From Streptomyces paradoxus (GTDB lineage Bacteria > Actinomycetota > Actinomycetes > Streptomycetales > Streptomycetaceae): a stretch of DNA of 64,000 nucleotides. Below are positions 1 through 7,921 of this stretch, one piece after another; position 1 is the first letter of the stretch; each line of letters begins with the position of its first letter. A program made the translations under genes and the position numbers. The stretch lies in the NCBI RefSeq assembly GCF_014202475.1, contig NZ_JACHGV010000007.1, forward strand, positions 1 through 64,000, given 5' to 3'. The notes under the pieces are model-generated. The model was not told where the DNA came from. It did not search any database and saw only the letters and a program-made list of their open reading frames with translations.

Positions 1-1525
1 TCCTCGGCCTGCTTCTCGCGCTCCTCGCCGGCCTTCTCCCCGCCCTCGCCGTCGAGGTCGATCTCGCCCTTGGTGACGGACCGCAGCTTCTTGCCTCGTA
101 CTCGCCGACGGCGTCGACCCAGACCTCGTCGACGGCGTCGGTGAGCAGCAGGACCTCGATGCCCTTGTCCCGGAACGCCTCCATGTGCGGGGAGTTCTCG
201 ATGCTCTGCCGGGACTCCCCGGTGATGAACCAGATGTCGTCCTGACCGTCCTTCATCCGCTCCACGTACTGCGCGAGCGTGGTCGGCTCGTCGTCGGAGT
301 GCGTGGTCGCGAACGAGGACACGGCGAGGATCGCGTCACGGTTCTCGGAGTCGGTGACCAGGCCCTCCTTCAGGGCGGTGCCGAACTCGCGCCAGAACGT
401 GCGGTAGCGGTCGGCGTCCTTGGCGAGGAACTCCTTGACCGTGGACAGCACCTTCTTCGTCAGCCGGCGCTGCATCATCCGGATGTGCCGGTCCTGCTGC
501 AGGATCTCGCGGGAGACGTTGAGCGAGAGGTCCTGCGCGTCGACGACGCCCTTGACGAAGCGGAGGTAGGGCGGCAGCAGCGCCTCGCAGTCGTCCATGA
601 TGAAGACGCGCTTCACGTACAGCTGGACGCCGCGCTTGAAGTCCCGCGTGAACAGGTCGTGCGGGGCGTGCGAGGGGACGAAGAGCAGGGCCTGGTACTC
701 GAAGGTGCCCTCGGCCTGGAGCCGGATCGTCTCCAGCGGCTCGCGCCAGTCGTGGCTGATGTGCTTGTACAGCTCGTGGTACTCGTCGTCGGACACCTCG
801 TCGCGCGAGCGCGCCCAGAGGGCCTTCATGGAGTTCAGCGTCTCGGGCTCGGGCGCGCCCTCGCCGTCCTTCGCCTCCGGGATCATCCGGATCGGCCAGG
901 TGATGAAGTCCGAGTAGCGCTTGACGATCTCCCGGATCGTCCACTCGGAGGTGTAGTCGTGCAGCTGGTTCTCGGGGTCGGCGGGCTTGAGGTGGAGGGT
1001 CACGGACGTGCCCTGCGGTGCGTCGTCGACCCTCTCCAGGGTGTAGGTGGCCTCGCCGCGCGACGTCCAGCGGGTCCCCTGGCCCTCGCCGGCGCGCCGG
1101 GTCACCAGCGTCACCTCGTCCGCCGCCATGAAGCCGGAGTAGAAGCCGACACCGAACTGGCCGATGAGCCCCTCGGCCCCGGCGGCGTCCTTGGCCTCCC
1201 GCAGTTCCTCCAGGAAGGCGGCCGTACCCGAGTTTGCGATGGTGCCGATGAGCTGCCCGACCTCGTCGTACGACATGCCGATGCCGTTGTCCCGCACCGT
1301 GAGGGTGCGGGCCTCCTTGTCGATGTCGAGCTCGATGTGCAGGTCCGACACATCGGCGTCGAGCGTGTCGTCCCGCAGCTTCTCCAGACGCAGCTTGTCG
1401 AGCGCGTCGGAAGCGTTGGAGACGAGCTCCCGCAGGAAGACATCCTTGTTCGAGTAGACCGAGTGGATCATCAGCTGGAGCAGCTGACGCGCCTCTACCT
1501 GGAACTCAAACGTTTCGGTCGTCAT
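1..1525 (-). CDS. htpG: Chaperone HtpG (Hsp90), 3'-truncated by window edge, with a frameshift
   Basis: Bacterial Hsp90, an ATP-dependent cytosolic chaperone dimer. From the ATG at 1525 the protein begins [19 protein letters not shown] and shows the GHKL ATPase motifs NASDAL, DNGIGMS and [11 protein letters not shown], followed by the middle domain ([26 protein letters not shown]). About 477 codons are intact. At 94-95 one base appears to be missing: the frame changes from VDAVGEYE to ARSCGP, while adding one C restores [18 protein letters not shown], the expected HtpG continuation. The C-terminal dimerisation domain lies outside the window. The frameshift could be real or a sequencing error. 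The upstream neighbour is a sortase gene on the same strand; no heat-shock operator was recognised. Confidence 0.95.
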
Positions 1526-1608
1526 GGTTCGCGAATCCCTCACAGGTCCCACAGTCGCCTGAACTGGATGTCACTGTAAAACACCAAGTCAGGCCGGGGC
1601 CCCGGAAG

Positions 1609-2376
1609 TCAGACGAGGCGGGCGAAGACGACCAGGTTCTCGGTGTAGTCCCGGGCCTGACGGTCGTAGGCACCCGCGCAGGTGATGAGCCGGACCTGGG
1701 CGTCAGGGGTGTCGCCGTAGACGCGGTCGCTGGGGAAGCCGTCCTTCTTGAAGGACTCCGTGGCGTAGACGACGAAGGTCGCCTTGCCACCGTCGGCCCG
1801 CACCACCTGGAACCGGTCGCCCTTCTTCAGTGCGCTGAGCCCGGCGAACACGGCCGGGGAGGTCGCGGTGTCCACGTGTCCCGCGATGATCGCGGTACCC
1901 GCCTCTCCGGGGGTGTGGCCCTTGGCGTACCAGCCGACGAGGTTGGTGTCGTGCGACGGCGGGGGCTCCAGCTGACCCGAGCGGCCGATGGCGAGGTCGG
2001 TGAAGGGCGCGTCGACCGAGATCTTGGGGATGAGCAGGCGGACCGGCCGGGACCGCGGCAGATGCGGGCCGGCGCCGGCCGCGGCGGACCGGTGCGGCGC
2101 GGCGGACCGGTGCGGCGCGGCGGACCGGTGCGGCGCGGCGGACGTGGGCGGTGTGTCGGGCACGGCGGGAACGGCCGGGGTGGCGGCCACGGCCGGCGGG
2201 GCGTGCGGCGGGCCGGCGGCGTCGGACGACCCACCGCGGCCGCCGACCAGGGTCACGGTCAGGACGAGGGCGGCCAGCGTCCACAGCACCGTCGCGACGG
2301 TGCGCAGCCGCCGTTTCGACGGTTCAGGCTCGGGGCCGGGGCCGGGGTCGGGAAGAGCGGGGGGACTGGCTGCCAT
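1609..2376 (-). CDS. Class F sortase
   Basis: Probable class F sortase, a membrane-anchored cysteine transpeptidase that joins surface proteins to the cell envelope. The ATG at 2376 is chosen over the one at 2391 because AGGTGG lies about 6 nt upstream of it; this gives 255 aa. The order is a short cytosolic N-terminus, one membrane segment (about residues 27-45, TVATVLWTLAALVLTVTLV), a Pro/Ala-rich linker with three HRSAAP repeats, and a sortase beta-barrel. Catalytic residues fit the family: His167 (AGHVDT), Cys233 (LITCAG) and Arg242. The adjacent gene at 2493-3131 encodes a secreted protein with a tail hydrophobic segment and basic end, the likely substrate. What it recognises is inferred, not shown. 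Confidence 0.9.
   Translation of the reverse strand: MAASPPALPDPGPGPEPEPSKRRLRTVATVLWTLAALVLTVTLVGGRGGSSDAAGPPHAPPAVAATPAVPAVPDTPPTSAAPHRSAAPHRSAAPHRSAAAGAGPHLPRSRPVRLLIPKISVDAPFTDLAIGRSGQLEPPPSHDTNLVGWYAKGHTPGEAGTAIIAGHVDTATSPAVFAGLSALKKGDRFQVVRADGGKATFVVYATESFKKDGFPSDRVYGDTPDAQVRLITCAGAYDRQARDYTENLVVFARLV
2083..2136. repeat. Three tandem 18-bp coding repeats in the sortase linker
   Basis: The unit GGCGGACCGGTGCGGCGC occurs three times head to tail, with a partial fourth copy after it. On the minus strand it encodes repeated HRSAAP in the sortase linker. Such perfect in-frame repeats are prone to copy-number change, which would alter the reach of the enzyme from the membrane. Confidence 0.9.
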
Positions 2377-2492
2377 CAAGGACCACCTCATTCGAGCACG
2401 GCAGCGGGCACGGCACGCGGGACGACGAGCCGGGCCGCCGCGACGCGAGGTGCACGTGCGGCGGCCACGGCTGCTGTGAGGTCAGGCGTCGG

Positions 2493-3131
2493 TCACGCGG
2501 TGCCGCGCGAGGCCTTCTGACGGCGCAGCGCGTACAGACCGGTGCCGGCCACGGCCAGCACGGCCATCCCGCCGGCGGTCACGCCCGGCGCGGAGGCCAG
2601 CCCGCCGCCACCGGTGTGCACGCCGCCGCGCGGCTTGTCGTGCTTGTCGTGCTTGCCGTGCTTGTCGCGCTTGCCCTCCCAGGAGCCCTTGCCGTGCTCG
2701 TCGTGCTTGCCGCCCCAGTCGTCCTCCTTGTGCGTGCCCGTGTCGTGCTTGGGGTTGTCCCAGTCGTCGTCGGAGTTCACCGCGGCCAGGGCTCCGCCAC
2801 CGGTGTGCACCCCGCCGTGCGGCTTGTCGTGCTTGCCCTTCCAGGAGCCCTTCTCGTGCCCCTTCTCCTTGCCGTGCTCCTCTTCCTTGCCCTCGTGGTC
2901 GCCCTTGCCGCCGTCCCACTCGTCGTCCGCGGTCACCGCGGCCAGGGCTCCGCCACCCGTGTGTACCCCGCCGTGTGGCTTGTGGTGCTTGCCGTCCTTG
3001 TGGTGCTCCTTGCTGTAGGAACTGGAGTCGTTGTCCCAGTCACCCATCGCCTCGGCATAGGCGGCGGGCGCGGTGATCGCGAGGGCGGCCGTGGCAGTGG
3101 CCGTTGCGAGCAGCATGCGGGCAGAGCGCAT
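2493..3131 (-). CDS. Secreted His/Lys/Asp-rich surface protein, likely sortase substrate
   Basis: 212 aa from the ATG at 3131, preceded by AAGGAC. A Sec signal peptide spans about residues 1-26 (cleavage after AYA). The mature part is rich in His, Lys, Asp and Gly and carries the block KPHGGVHTGGGALA at about 51-64 and 103-116, and a variant KPRGGVHTGGGGLA at about 166-179. The last copy is followed by a hydrophobic stretch (about 183-201) and the basic tail RRQK, the layout of a cell-wall sorting signal without LPXTG. Two DDEWD/DDDWD patches follow the first two copies. It sits next to the class F sortase on the same strand. Function is unknown; the His/Asp richness suggests metal binding, which is inference only. 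Confidence 0.85.
   Translation of the reverse strand: MRSARMLLATATATAALAITAPAAYAEAMGDWDNDSSSYSKEHHKDGKHHKPHGGVHTGGGALAAVTADDEWDGGKGDHEGKEEEHGKEKGHEKGSWKGKHDKPHGGVHTGGGALAAVNSDDDWDNPKHDTGTHKEDDWGGKHDEHGKGSWEGKRDKHGKHDKHDKPRGGVHTGGGGLASAPGVTAGGMAVLAVAGTGLYALRRQKASRGTA
2598..2990 (-). repeat. Three dispersed GGVHTGGG-coding repeats
   Basis: About 50-bp blocks at 2598-2650, 2785-2835 and 2935-2990 are near copies, each encoding K-x-H/D-K-P-(H/R)-GGVHTGGG. The first two also repeat the downstream ALAAV and an Asp-Trp patch, so the gene seems to have grown by duplication of a roughly 52-codon module. Confidence 0.85.
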
Positions 3132-3308
3132 CGGTGAGTCCTTCCGTCGCGACCCGGGCAGCTGACGCCTCGCCAGCTCACGAGACCCGGCCTCGACGTG
3201 AACCACCGTCAGTCATGCCGAGCGGCCCCACCATCCAGGGCGTTCACACGGGTTACGACGGCACTCAAACGGCGGAACGCCCCGGCGTCCCCGGGGGCCG
3301 GAGAGGCC
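3132..3308. other. Intergenic DNA up to the island, ending in a 14-bp direct repeat
   Basis: This holds the upstream region of the secreted protein gene. At its right edge, 3295-3308, lies GGGCCGGAGAGGCC, repeated exactly at 9286-9299 directly beyond the other end of the mobile island. No gene seen. Confidence 0.7.
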
Positions 3309-3349
3309 AATGCAGTTGCTTTTGAGCTGCGGAGATCGTTGCCCCGCGT

Positions 3350-4030
3350 GTGACGGGGTGGGGTGCGGGCCAGCGGGTGCGGATCGGGATCCTGACGAAG
3401 GTGTTCACCGCTGAGTTGGTGGACGCGGCGATAGCCAAGCACGACCGAGCCGAGCGGCGCCGCCGACTTCTGCCGGCCCGGCTGGTCGTGTACTTCGTCC
3501 TGGCCCTGTGTCTGTTCGCCCGGGAGTCGTACGAGGAGGTGCTGCGGGTGCTGACCAGCGGCATCCCAGGCAGCCGGGCCCTCTCTCGGGTGAACCGGTC
3601 GTCGTTGTGTCGGGCTCGCGCCCGGCTCGGGGAGGACGTGCTGGAGACTGTGTTCCGCCAGGTGGCTGGCCCGCTCGCCACCAGGGACACGCCCGGCGCA
3701 TGGTGGCGAGGTCTGCGGCTCCTCGCCCTGGACGGCACCCAGTTCGATCTTCCGGATTCGACGCGCAACGGCGACACCTTCGACGGCCCCTCCACCACCG
3801 GCGGCGTCCCCTTCGGGTTCCCCCAGGTCAGGACGGTGGTCCTCGCCGAGATCGGAACGCACGGAGTACTCGATGCTCGCCTCGGCGGCTACCGCGACGG
3901 CGAGCGCAGCCTCGCCTACCCGCTGGCCGGCTCCACCGGCCCCGGCGACCTGGTCATCGCCGACCGCGGCTTCTGGTCGGTTGAGTTCGCTGACGTCTTC
4001 ACCGTGGCAGGCTCGGATGGCCTGTGCTGA
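3350..4030 (+). pseudogene. IS4-family transposase, 3'-truncated
   Basis: 226 aa from a GTG 41 bp inside the left end of the island. The N-terminal half fits the IS4 transposase N-terminal domain (AELVDAAIA, LPARLVVYFVLALCLF). The DDE domain follows, with the first Asp at 128 (LALDGTQFD) and the second at 205 (VIADRGFW). The frame then stops after GSDGLC, before the region with the third acidic residue, so the enzyme lacks about half of its expected length. The following 460 bp do not read as the missing part in any frame I could recognise. Probably inactive. Confidence 0.88.
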
Positions 4031-4494
4031 GGACCCGCGCCAGACGCAATACGGTGCAGCCCGGCCGTTGGGCTCACAACCCCACTGCGAAGCCGAAGAG
4101 CCCGCCGGGCCGGAAGGCCTGCGCTCAAGGGATCACAAGGCCTGTCCCCGCCCTAATCGGCAGCGTCTGTCTTGGGCCCATCAGTCATTGCGGCATGGGC
4201 GTCTGCGGCGTGTGCCGAGTGGAGTACTTGCCACGCGGCTCGGGCGCCCAGAGCCGAGGGTGGGAGCAGGCACGTCTCGTGGTCCTGGCGCTTCGCTGGC
4301 TCGACACGGGCATCGAGGACGCGCGGCCCCGTCTGGACTGTGTGCAGCCGGCCACGGGCCGGGATCCGGCACCGCCGCGTCTGCCATCCCAAGGTTGGCG
4401 AGGCGGAGATCGTGGGAGGTGCCGCTTACCTGATGGCGGTTTAGAGGCCGGTGTCCGCCAGGCGCGGCATGGCGATCGCTAGGACTGCGAAGAA
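4031..4494. other. No recognisable gene (decayed DNA in the island)
   Basis: 464 bp after the transposase stop. An open frame at 4024-4482 has no recognisable domain or start signal, and its composition (Cys, Arg, Pro, Gly rich) looks non-coding. It may be scrambled transposase remnant. Confidence 0.6.
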
Positions 4495-4880
4495 GTGAGT
4501 GGTCTTGACTTGGGCACAGTCCCCGCATGGCTTAGCGCCGTGCTTACAGGGGGATCGCTGTTGCTCGGCTTCTACATCCTCCTGCGCGACCGGCGGAAGG
4601 AAGAGAGGGAAGAGGCCAACCTGGTGACCTGCTAGCTGGAGGCTCAACAGATGAGCTGATGGCGTACGTGCTGAACGCGCCGGCACGACCGATTCCGTAT
4701 GCGGCGCTGGAGTGGAGCCTCGGAACGGACAGCGCACTGGTCGCAAGGATCGACCCTCTTGTGGTCCGGCCCGGGCAGGAAGTCAGGCTCCGCGAGTGGT
4801 ACGGATACCGCCGCCAACAGTGGCGCTGGGCACGGCTGTCTCGAACAAAGCGGGACGGCGACGCGACGAAGCTCCTCTAG
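4495..4880 (+). pseudogene. Broken small membrane-protein gene interrupted by the nested element
   Basis: A GTG at 4495 opens a frame encoding SGLDLGTVPAWLSAVLTGG, a single membrane segment (SLLLGFYILL) and a charged stretch RDRRKEEREEANL. It meets TAG at 4633-4635. Restoring a tryptophan codon there and one base near 4643 joins it to the frame STDELMAYVLNAPARPIPYA, which continues to 4880. So there is one nonsense change and one single-base deletion. The nested IS5-type element abuts at the CTAG of 4877-4880, so the gene was also interrupted there. It resembles small one-helix membrane proteins of Streptomyces accessory DNA; function unknown. Confidence 0.6.
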
Positions 4881-4925
4881 GGCGTGTGTCAAAAGTGGAT
4901 CTTGATCGTGGGATGATCTTGGTTC

Positions 4926-5516
4926 ATGGCGCGTGGAGATTTGACGGACGAGCAGTGGGCGGTGCTGGAGCCCCTGTTGCCGAGGGGCAAGAAGCTCGGC
5001 CGACCGCCGATATGGATCAGGAGGCGGCTGGTTGACGGCATACGCTTCCGGGTCCGTACCGGCATCCCTTGGCGGGACATGGCGCAGGAGTACGGACCCT
5101 GGGGCCGGGTGTACGACCTGTTCCGTCGGTGGCAGCGCAACGGCACCTGGCAGCGGATCTTCACAGCCCTGCAGGTCCGGGCCGACGCCAAGGACCTGAT
5201 CACCTGGGAGATCAACGTTGACTCCACCATCGTCCGTGCCCACCAGCATGCCGCCGGGGCACGCGCCTACCTGCGCAGACGCGGGATCCACTGCACCATC
5301 CCGGACAAGGCCGATCTCATCCGCAACCGCAAGAAACGCGGCTCCTGCGGCGGCCGTCCGCCGAAGTTCGACCGGGCGGACTACAAAGCTCGGAACGCGG
5401 TTGAGTGCGGCATCAATCGACTCAAAAGGCACCGAGCTGTGGGAACAAGGTACGACAAGCTCGCGGTCCGCTACGAGGCGACCGTCCTCGTAGCGGCGAT
5501 CACCGAGTGGCTGTGA
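4926..5516 (+). pseudogene. IS5-family transposase with internal in-frame deletion
   Basis: 196 aa, starting 28 bp inside the left terminal repeat. The N-terminal DUF4096-type domain is intact (LTDEQWAVLEPLLP, GIPWRDMAQEYGPW), and the first catalytic Asp is Asp99 (INVDST). After AHQHAAGAR the protein jumps to AYLRRRGIHCTIPDK and the usual C-terminus (ECGINRLKRHRAV). Full-length relatives are about 270-290 aa, so roughly 85 residues around nt 5262 are missing, including the middle DDE Asp. The frame is kept, so a protein could be made, but it should not be catalytic. Confidence 0.85.
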
Positions 5517-5539
5517 ACAGGGATAGAGGCGTCCCTGGC

Positions 5540-6343
5540 TCAGGCCCGCGCGCCGCCGTCGACCCGGAGGACCGTGCCGGTCACGTAGGAGGAGCGGTCG
5601 CTCAGCAGCCAGGCGGCGGCCTGCGCGATCTCCTGCGGGTCGGCCGCGCGGCCCAGCGGGGTGTGCGCCGTGAGCCGCTCTCGGAGACCGGGTGATCCCT
5701 TTTCCCAGGTGCTTATCATCTCGGTCGCCGTGTTGCCAGGGGCGATGGCGTTGACGCGGATGCCTTCCGGGCCGTAGGTGACGGCGGCCGACTCGGTGAG
5801 GCTGTTGACCGCCCGTTTCATCGCGCCGTAGGCGGGCAGCTCGGGGTTTCCCATCAGGCTGCCGACAGATGAGTTGTTGACGATGGCGCCGGTCCCGGCG
5901 GTGGTTCGGATGGCGGCGATCTCGGCGACCATGGCCAGCCAGACGCCCTTGAGGTTCACGTCGTAGAGGCGGTCGAAGTCGGCCTCCGGCATCTGGTGCA
6001 TCGGGCCGGGCTGCTGGATCGTCGCGCCGTTGTTGAAGGCGATGTCGAGCCGGCCGTAGACGTTCACGGCGCGGTCCACGGCGGCGCGCACGCCGGCCGC
6101 GTCGGCCAGGTCGCACACCACGTACTCCGCGGTGCCGCCCGCCGCCCGGATCTCCGCGGTCACCGCCTGCAGCTGGTCCTCCGTCCGGGCCGCGAGAAGC
6201 ACTCGGGCGCCCTCGCGGGCGAAGAGCCGAGCCGCGGCGGCTCCGATGCCGCGTCCGGCACCGGTGATGAAGGCGACCTTGTTGGCCAGCAGGCCCAGGG
6301 CGGCAGGCGTGGTGGATGTGCCGGTGACAGGTGTGTTGTCCAT
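5540..6343 (-). CDS. Short-chain dehydrogenase/reductase (MmyB-partner type)
   Basis: 267 aa from the ATG at 6343. A classical SDR with a Rossmann fold: GAGRGIGA cofactor loop, NNGA motif, and the catalytic region (NNSSVGS, then YGAMK supplying Tyr and Lys), ending with a typical VDGGARA tail. Substrate unknown. It is transcribed divergently from the MmyB-type regulator at 6430, with a near-perfect palindrome at 6377-6397 between them. MmyB-like regulators paired head to head with an SDR are a recognised arrangement in actinomycetes, so the regulator probably represses this gene. Unusually, the pair lies inside the terminal repeats of an IS5-type element and the stop is only 23 bp from the transposase stop. 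Confidence 0.9.
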   Translation of the reverse strand: MDNTPVTGTSTTPAALGLLANKVAFITGAGRGIGAAAARLFAREGARVLLAARTEDQLQAVTAEIRAAGGTAEYVVCDLADAAGVRAAVDRAVNVYGRLDIAFNNGATIQQPGPMHQMPEADFDRLYDVNLKGVWLAMVAEIAAIRTTAGTGAIVNNSSVGSLMGNPELPAYGAMKRAVNSLTESAAVTYGPEGIRVNAIAPGNTATEMISTWEKGSPGLRERLTAHTPLGRAADPQEIAQAAAWLLSDRSSYVTGTVLRVDGGARA

Positions 6344-6376
6344 GGCGCCAAGCCTGCGCCCGTCCGCGAAGCGCAA

Positions 6377-6397
6377 CCAGGCACCGGCGGTACCTGG
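6377..6397. promoter_or_regulatory. Operator-like palindrome between SDR and MmyB regulator
   Basis: CCAGGCACCG-G-CGGTACCTGG: the two 10-base arms match at nine positions. It lies in the 86-bp divergent region and overlaps where the -35 of the regulator gene would be, so it is the likely binding site for the regulator. Confidence 0.65.
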
Positions 6398-6429
6398 ATC
6401 CGCGCCCGGCGCCCCCGCACACTGGAGAG

Positions 6430-7281
6430 GTGGACCGACGAGAACTGGCCGACTTCCTGCGCAGCCGACGCGAGCGGATCACCCCTGCCGAGGTGGGGCT
6501 GCCCGCCGGACCGCGCCGCCGTACCCCGGGCCTGCGCCGCGAGGAGGTGGCGCAGCTGGCGTACATCTCGACCGAGTACTACACACGGCTGGAGCAAGCC
6601 CGGGCGCCGCACCCGTCGCACGAGGTGCTGGCCGGGCTGGCTCGGGCCCTGCGCCTGACGGATGCCGAACGCGACCATGTCCATCACCTGGCCGGCACAC
6701 CGCCGCTCCCGTCGGCCGGGCCCTCGCGTCAGGTACGGCAGAGCATCCTCGACCTGCTGCACCGACTGCCGCAGGCCGCGGCGACCGTAACGTCCGCGAC
6801 CTTCGAGGTACTGGCCTGGAACGATCTGGCGGCAGCCCTGATGGAGGACTTCTCCGCGCTGCCGCGACGCGACCGCAACCTCGTGCGCCGTCTCTTTCTT
6901 GGCCCGCACACGAAGGGGCAGCGGCTGTACGGAGTGTCGGACGCGGACGCCTTCGCCCGCATCTCGACGCAGCGGCTGCGCGCCGCCGCCGCCCGCTACC
7001 CCGACGATCCAGAGGTCGCCGAGCTGGTAGCCGAACTCCTCGACGGAAGCGAAGAGTTCACCCGCCTGTGGCAATCCCACGACGTGTCCGCCGAGCTCAC
7101 CCTGTGCAAGACCTTCCAGCACCCGCTGGTCGGCCCCGTCACCGTCAACTGCGACGTCCTCGACATCACCGACCGCGACCAGCAGGTCGTGATCTACACC
7201 GCGGTCCCAGGCTCGCCCTCCGAAGAGGCGCTACGGCTGCTGTCGGTCATCGGCACACAGCGCATGGACGTCACGCGCTGA
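6430..7281 (+). CDS. XRE-family regulator with MmyB-like ligand-binding domain
   Basis: 283 aa from a GTG (VDRRELADFLRSRRERITP). Residues about 5-75 form a helix-turn-helix (TPGLRREEVAQLAYIS, then YYTRLEQAR). The rest matches the MmyB-like ligand-binding domain (FEVLAWNDLAAALMED, an RLWQSHDV segment, and a C-terminal PGSPSEEALRLLSVIG strand). A CACACT element lies 6 nt before the GTG with no Shine-Dalgarno sequence, so a leaderless transcript is likely. It is divergent from the SDR gene and probably controls both through the palindrome at 6377-6397. Both genes are cargo within the inverted repeats of the nested element, yet they read as intact. Confidence 0.9.
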   Translation: MDRRELADFLRSRRERITPAEVGLPAGPRRRTPGLRREEVAQLAYISTEYYTRLEQARAPHPSHEVLAGLARALRLTDAERDHVHHLAGTPPLPSAGPSRQVRQSILDLLHRLPQAAATVTSATFEVLAWNDLAAALMEDFSALPRRDRNLVRRLFLGPHTKGQRLYGVSDADAFARISTQRLRAAAARYPDDPEVAELVAELLDGSEEFTRLWQSHDVSAELTLCKTFQHPLVGPVTVNCDVLDITDRDQQVVIYTAVPGSPSEEALRLLSVIGTQRMDVTR

Positions 7282-7539
7282 GCCATACCGGCCGCACTTC
7301 AACGTCCCCTGATGTGGACCGACGCCGGTCAGCATCGCCCGCGCGCTTCTGAGCCCTGGCCTGCACGGCCCCTGAGCAACCACTTTCGACACACGCCCTA
7401 GCAGGTGGCCACAGCAACCGCATTCCGCCCACCACAACGGTCTGAGAAGCTGCCTGACGGCCCGCACCCCTTAGATGCCGCCACGCTCACGGACATGGCC
7501 GCCACCGCCGCATGGGGCACTCGGCGGCCGGGACAGTAA

Positions 7540-7590
7540 CGGCCTCGGGGAACATCGGTACAGCGGTTGGCGCTGAGAGCGATCATGGTC
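7540..7590 (-). repeat. Left arm of a 50-bp inverted repeat matching the island's right end
   Basis: Read on the minus strand, this segment (containing CTCAGCGCCAACCGCTGTAC) matches 9219-9268 with one substitution and one single-base gap. The 9219-9268 copy lies just inside the right terminal repeat of the island, so this is probably the sub-terminal part of another copy of the same element in opposite orientation. Confidence 0.85.
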
Positions 7591-7794
7591 GGTTAGCACA
7601 CCGACTAGGGGCTGCTTGGGTTCGCGGAAAGATCGCTGTGCTGGTGCCGGGGCTGGCTACGGCCCGCTCGTGCCGGTGGAACCCGGCGGCCGCGCCGCCG
7701 CGTGAGCGGGGCCCGGCGAGCTGGAGCCGGCGGCGTATCGCGGGCCGAGGTGACACTCGACGTCATCCGCGTCGGTCGGGAATCGAACTGCGTC

Positions 7795-7837
7795 TCCCGC
7801 GCTCTACTCCCCCCGGAGCAACGGAGACACGGACACC
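7795..7837 (-). terminator. Possible terminator behind the 170-aa hypothetical gene
   Basis: On the minus strand GTCTCC (about 7832-7837) can pair with GGAGAC (about 7790-7796), with an inner CTCC/GGAG helix. It lies about 90 bp past the stop of the gene at 7922-8434. No U-tract follows. Confidence 0.3.
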
Positions 7838-7921
7838 GGACCCGGGGGCCGCCGACGTTTGCGGCATCGGAAGGCTTCATCGGCATGCCTCGGCTACACG
7901 TTCGACGACGTCACCGCAGTC

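Larger units (their letters stand above)
4881..7397. mobile_element. IS5-type element with SDR and MmyB-regulator cargo
   Basis: The left terminal repeat GGCGTGTGTCAAAAGTGG (4881-4898) matches the inverted right repeat CCACTTTCGACACACGCC (7380-7397) at 17 of 18 positions. Both ends are flanked by CTAG (4877-4880 and 7398-7401), which fits the YTAR four-base target duplication of the IS5 group. Between them are a 196-codon internally deleted transposase, then a convergent SDR gene, then a divergent XRE/MmyB regulator. Ordinary elements of this kind are under 1 kb with only the transposase, so about 1.8 kb is extra. The right terminal repeat is missing directly behind the transposase stop and appears only beyond the cargo. 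Confidence 0.75.
7402..7921. other. Gene-poor stretch in the island
   Basis: 520 bp with no convincing gene. It contains one arm of a 50-bp inverted repeat (7540-7590) and a stem-loop at 7795-7837 (see separate entries). Confidence 0.6.

Noticed and set aside
2083..2136. Possible CRISPR-like repeats
   Set aside because: The repeats are contiguous, 18 bp, in-frame and without spacers.
4024..4482. 152-codon frame after the IS4 transposase
   Set aside because: No domain, no ribosome binding site, atypical amino acids; probably decayed DNA.
7768..7837. tRNA-like fragment (AGTTCGATTCCCGAC) on the minus strand
   Set aside because: A T-loop-like stretch is present, but no cloverleaf with acceptor and anticodon stems can be built; treated as a chance match.
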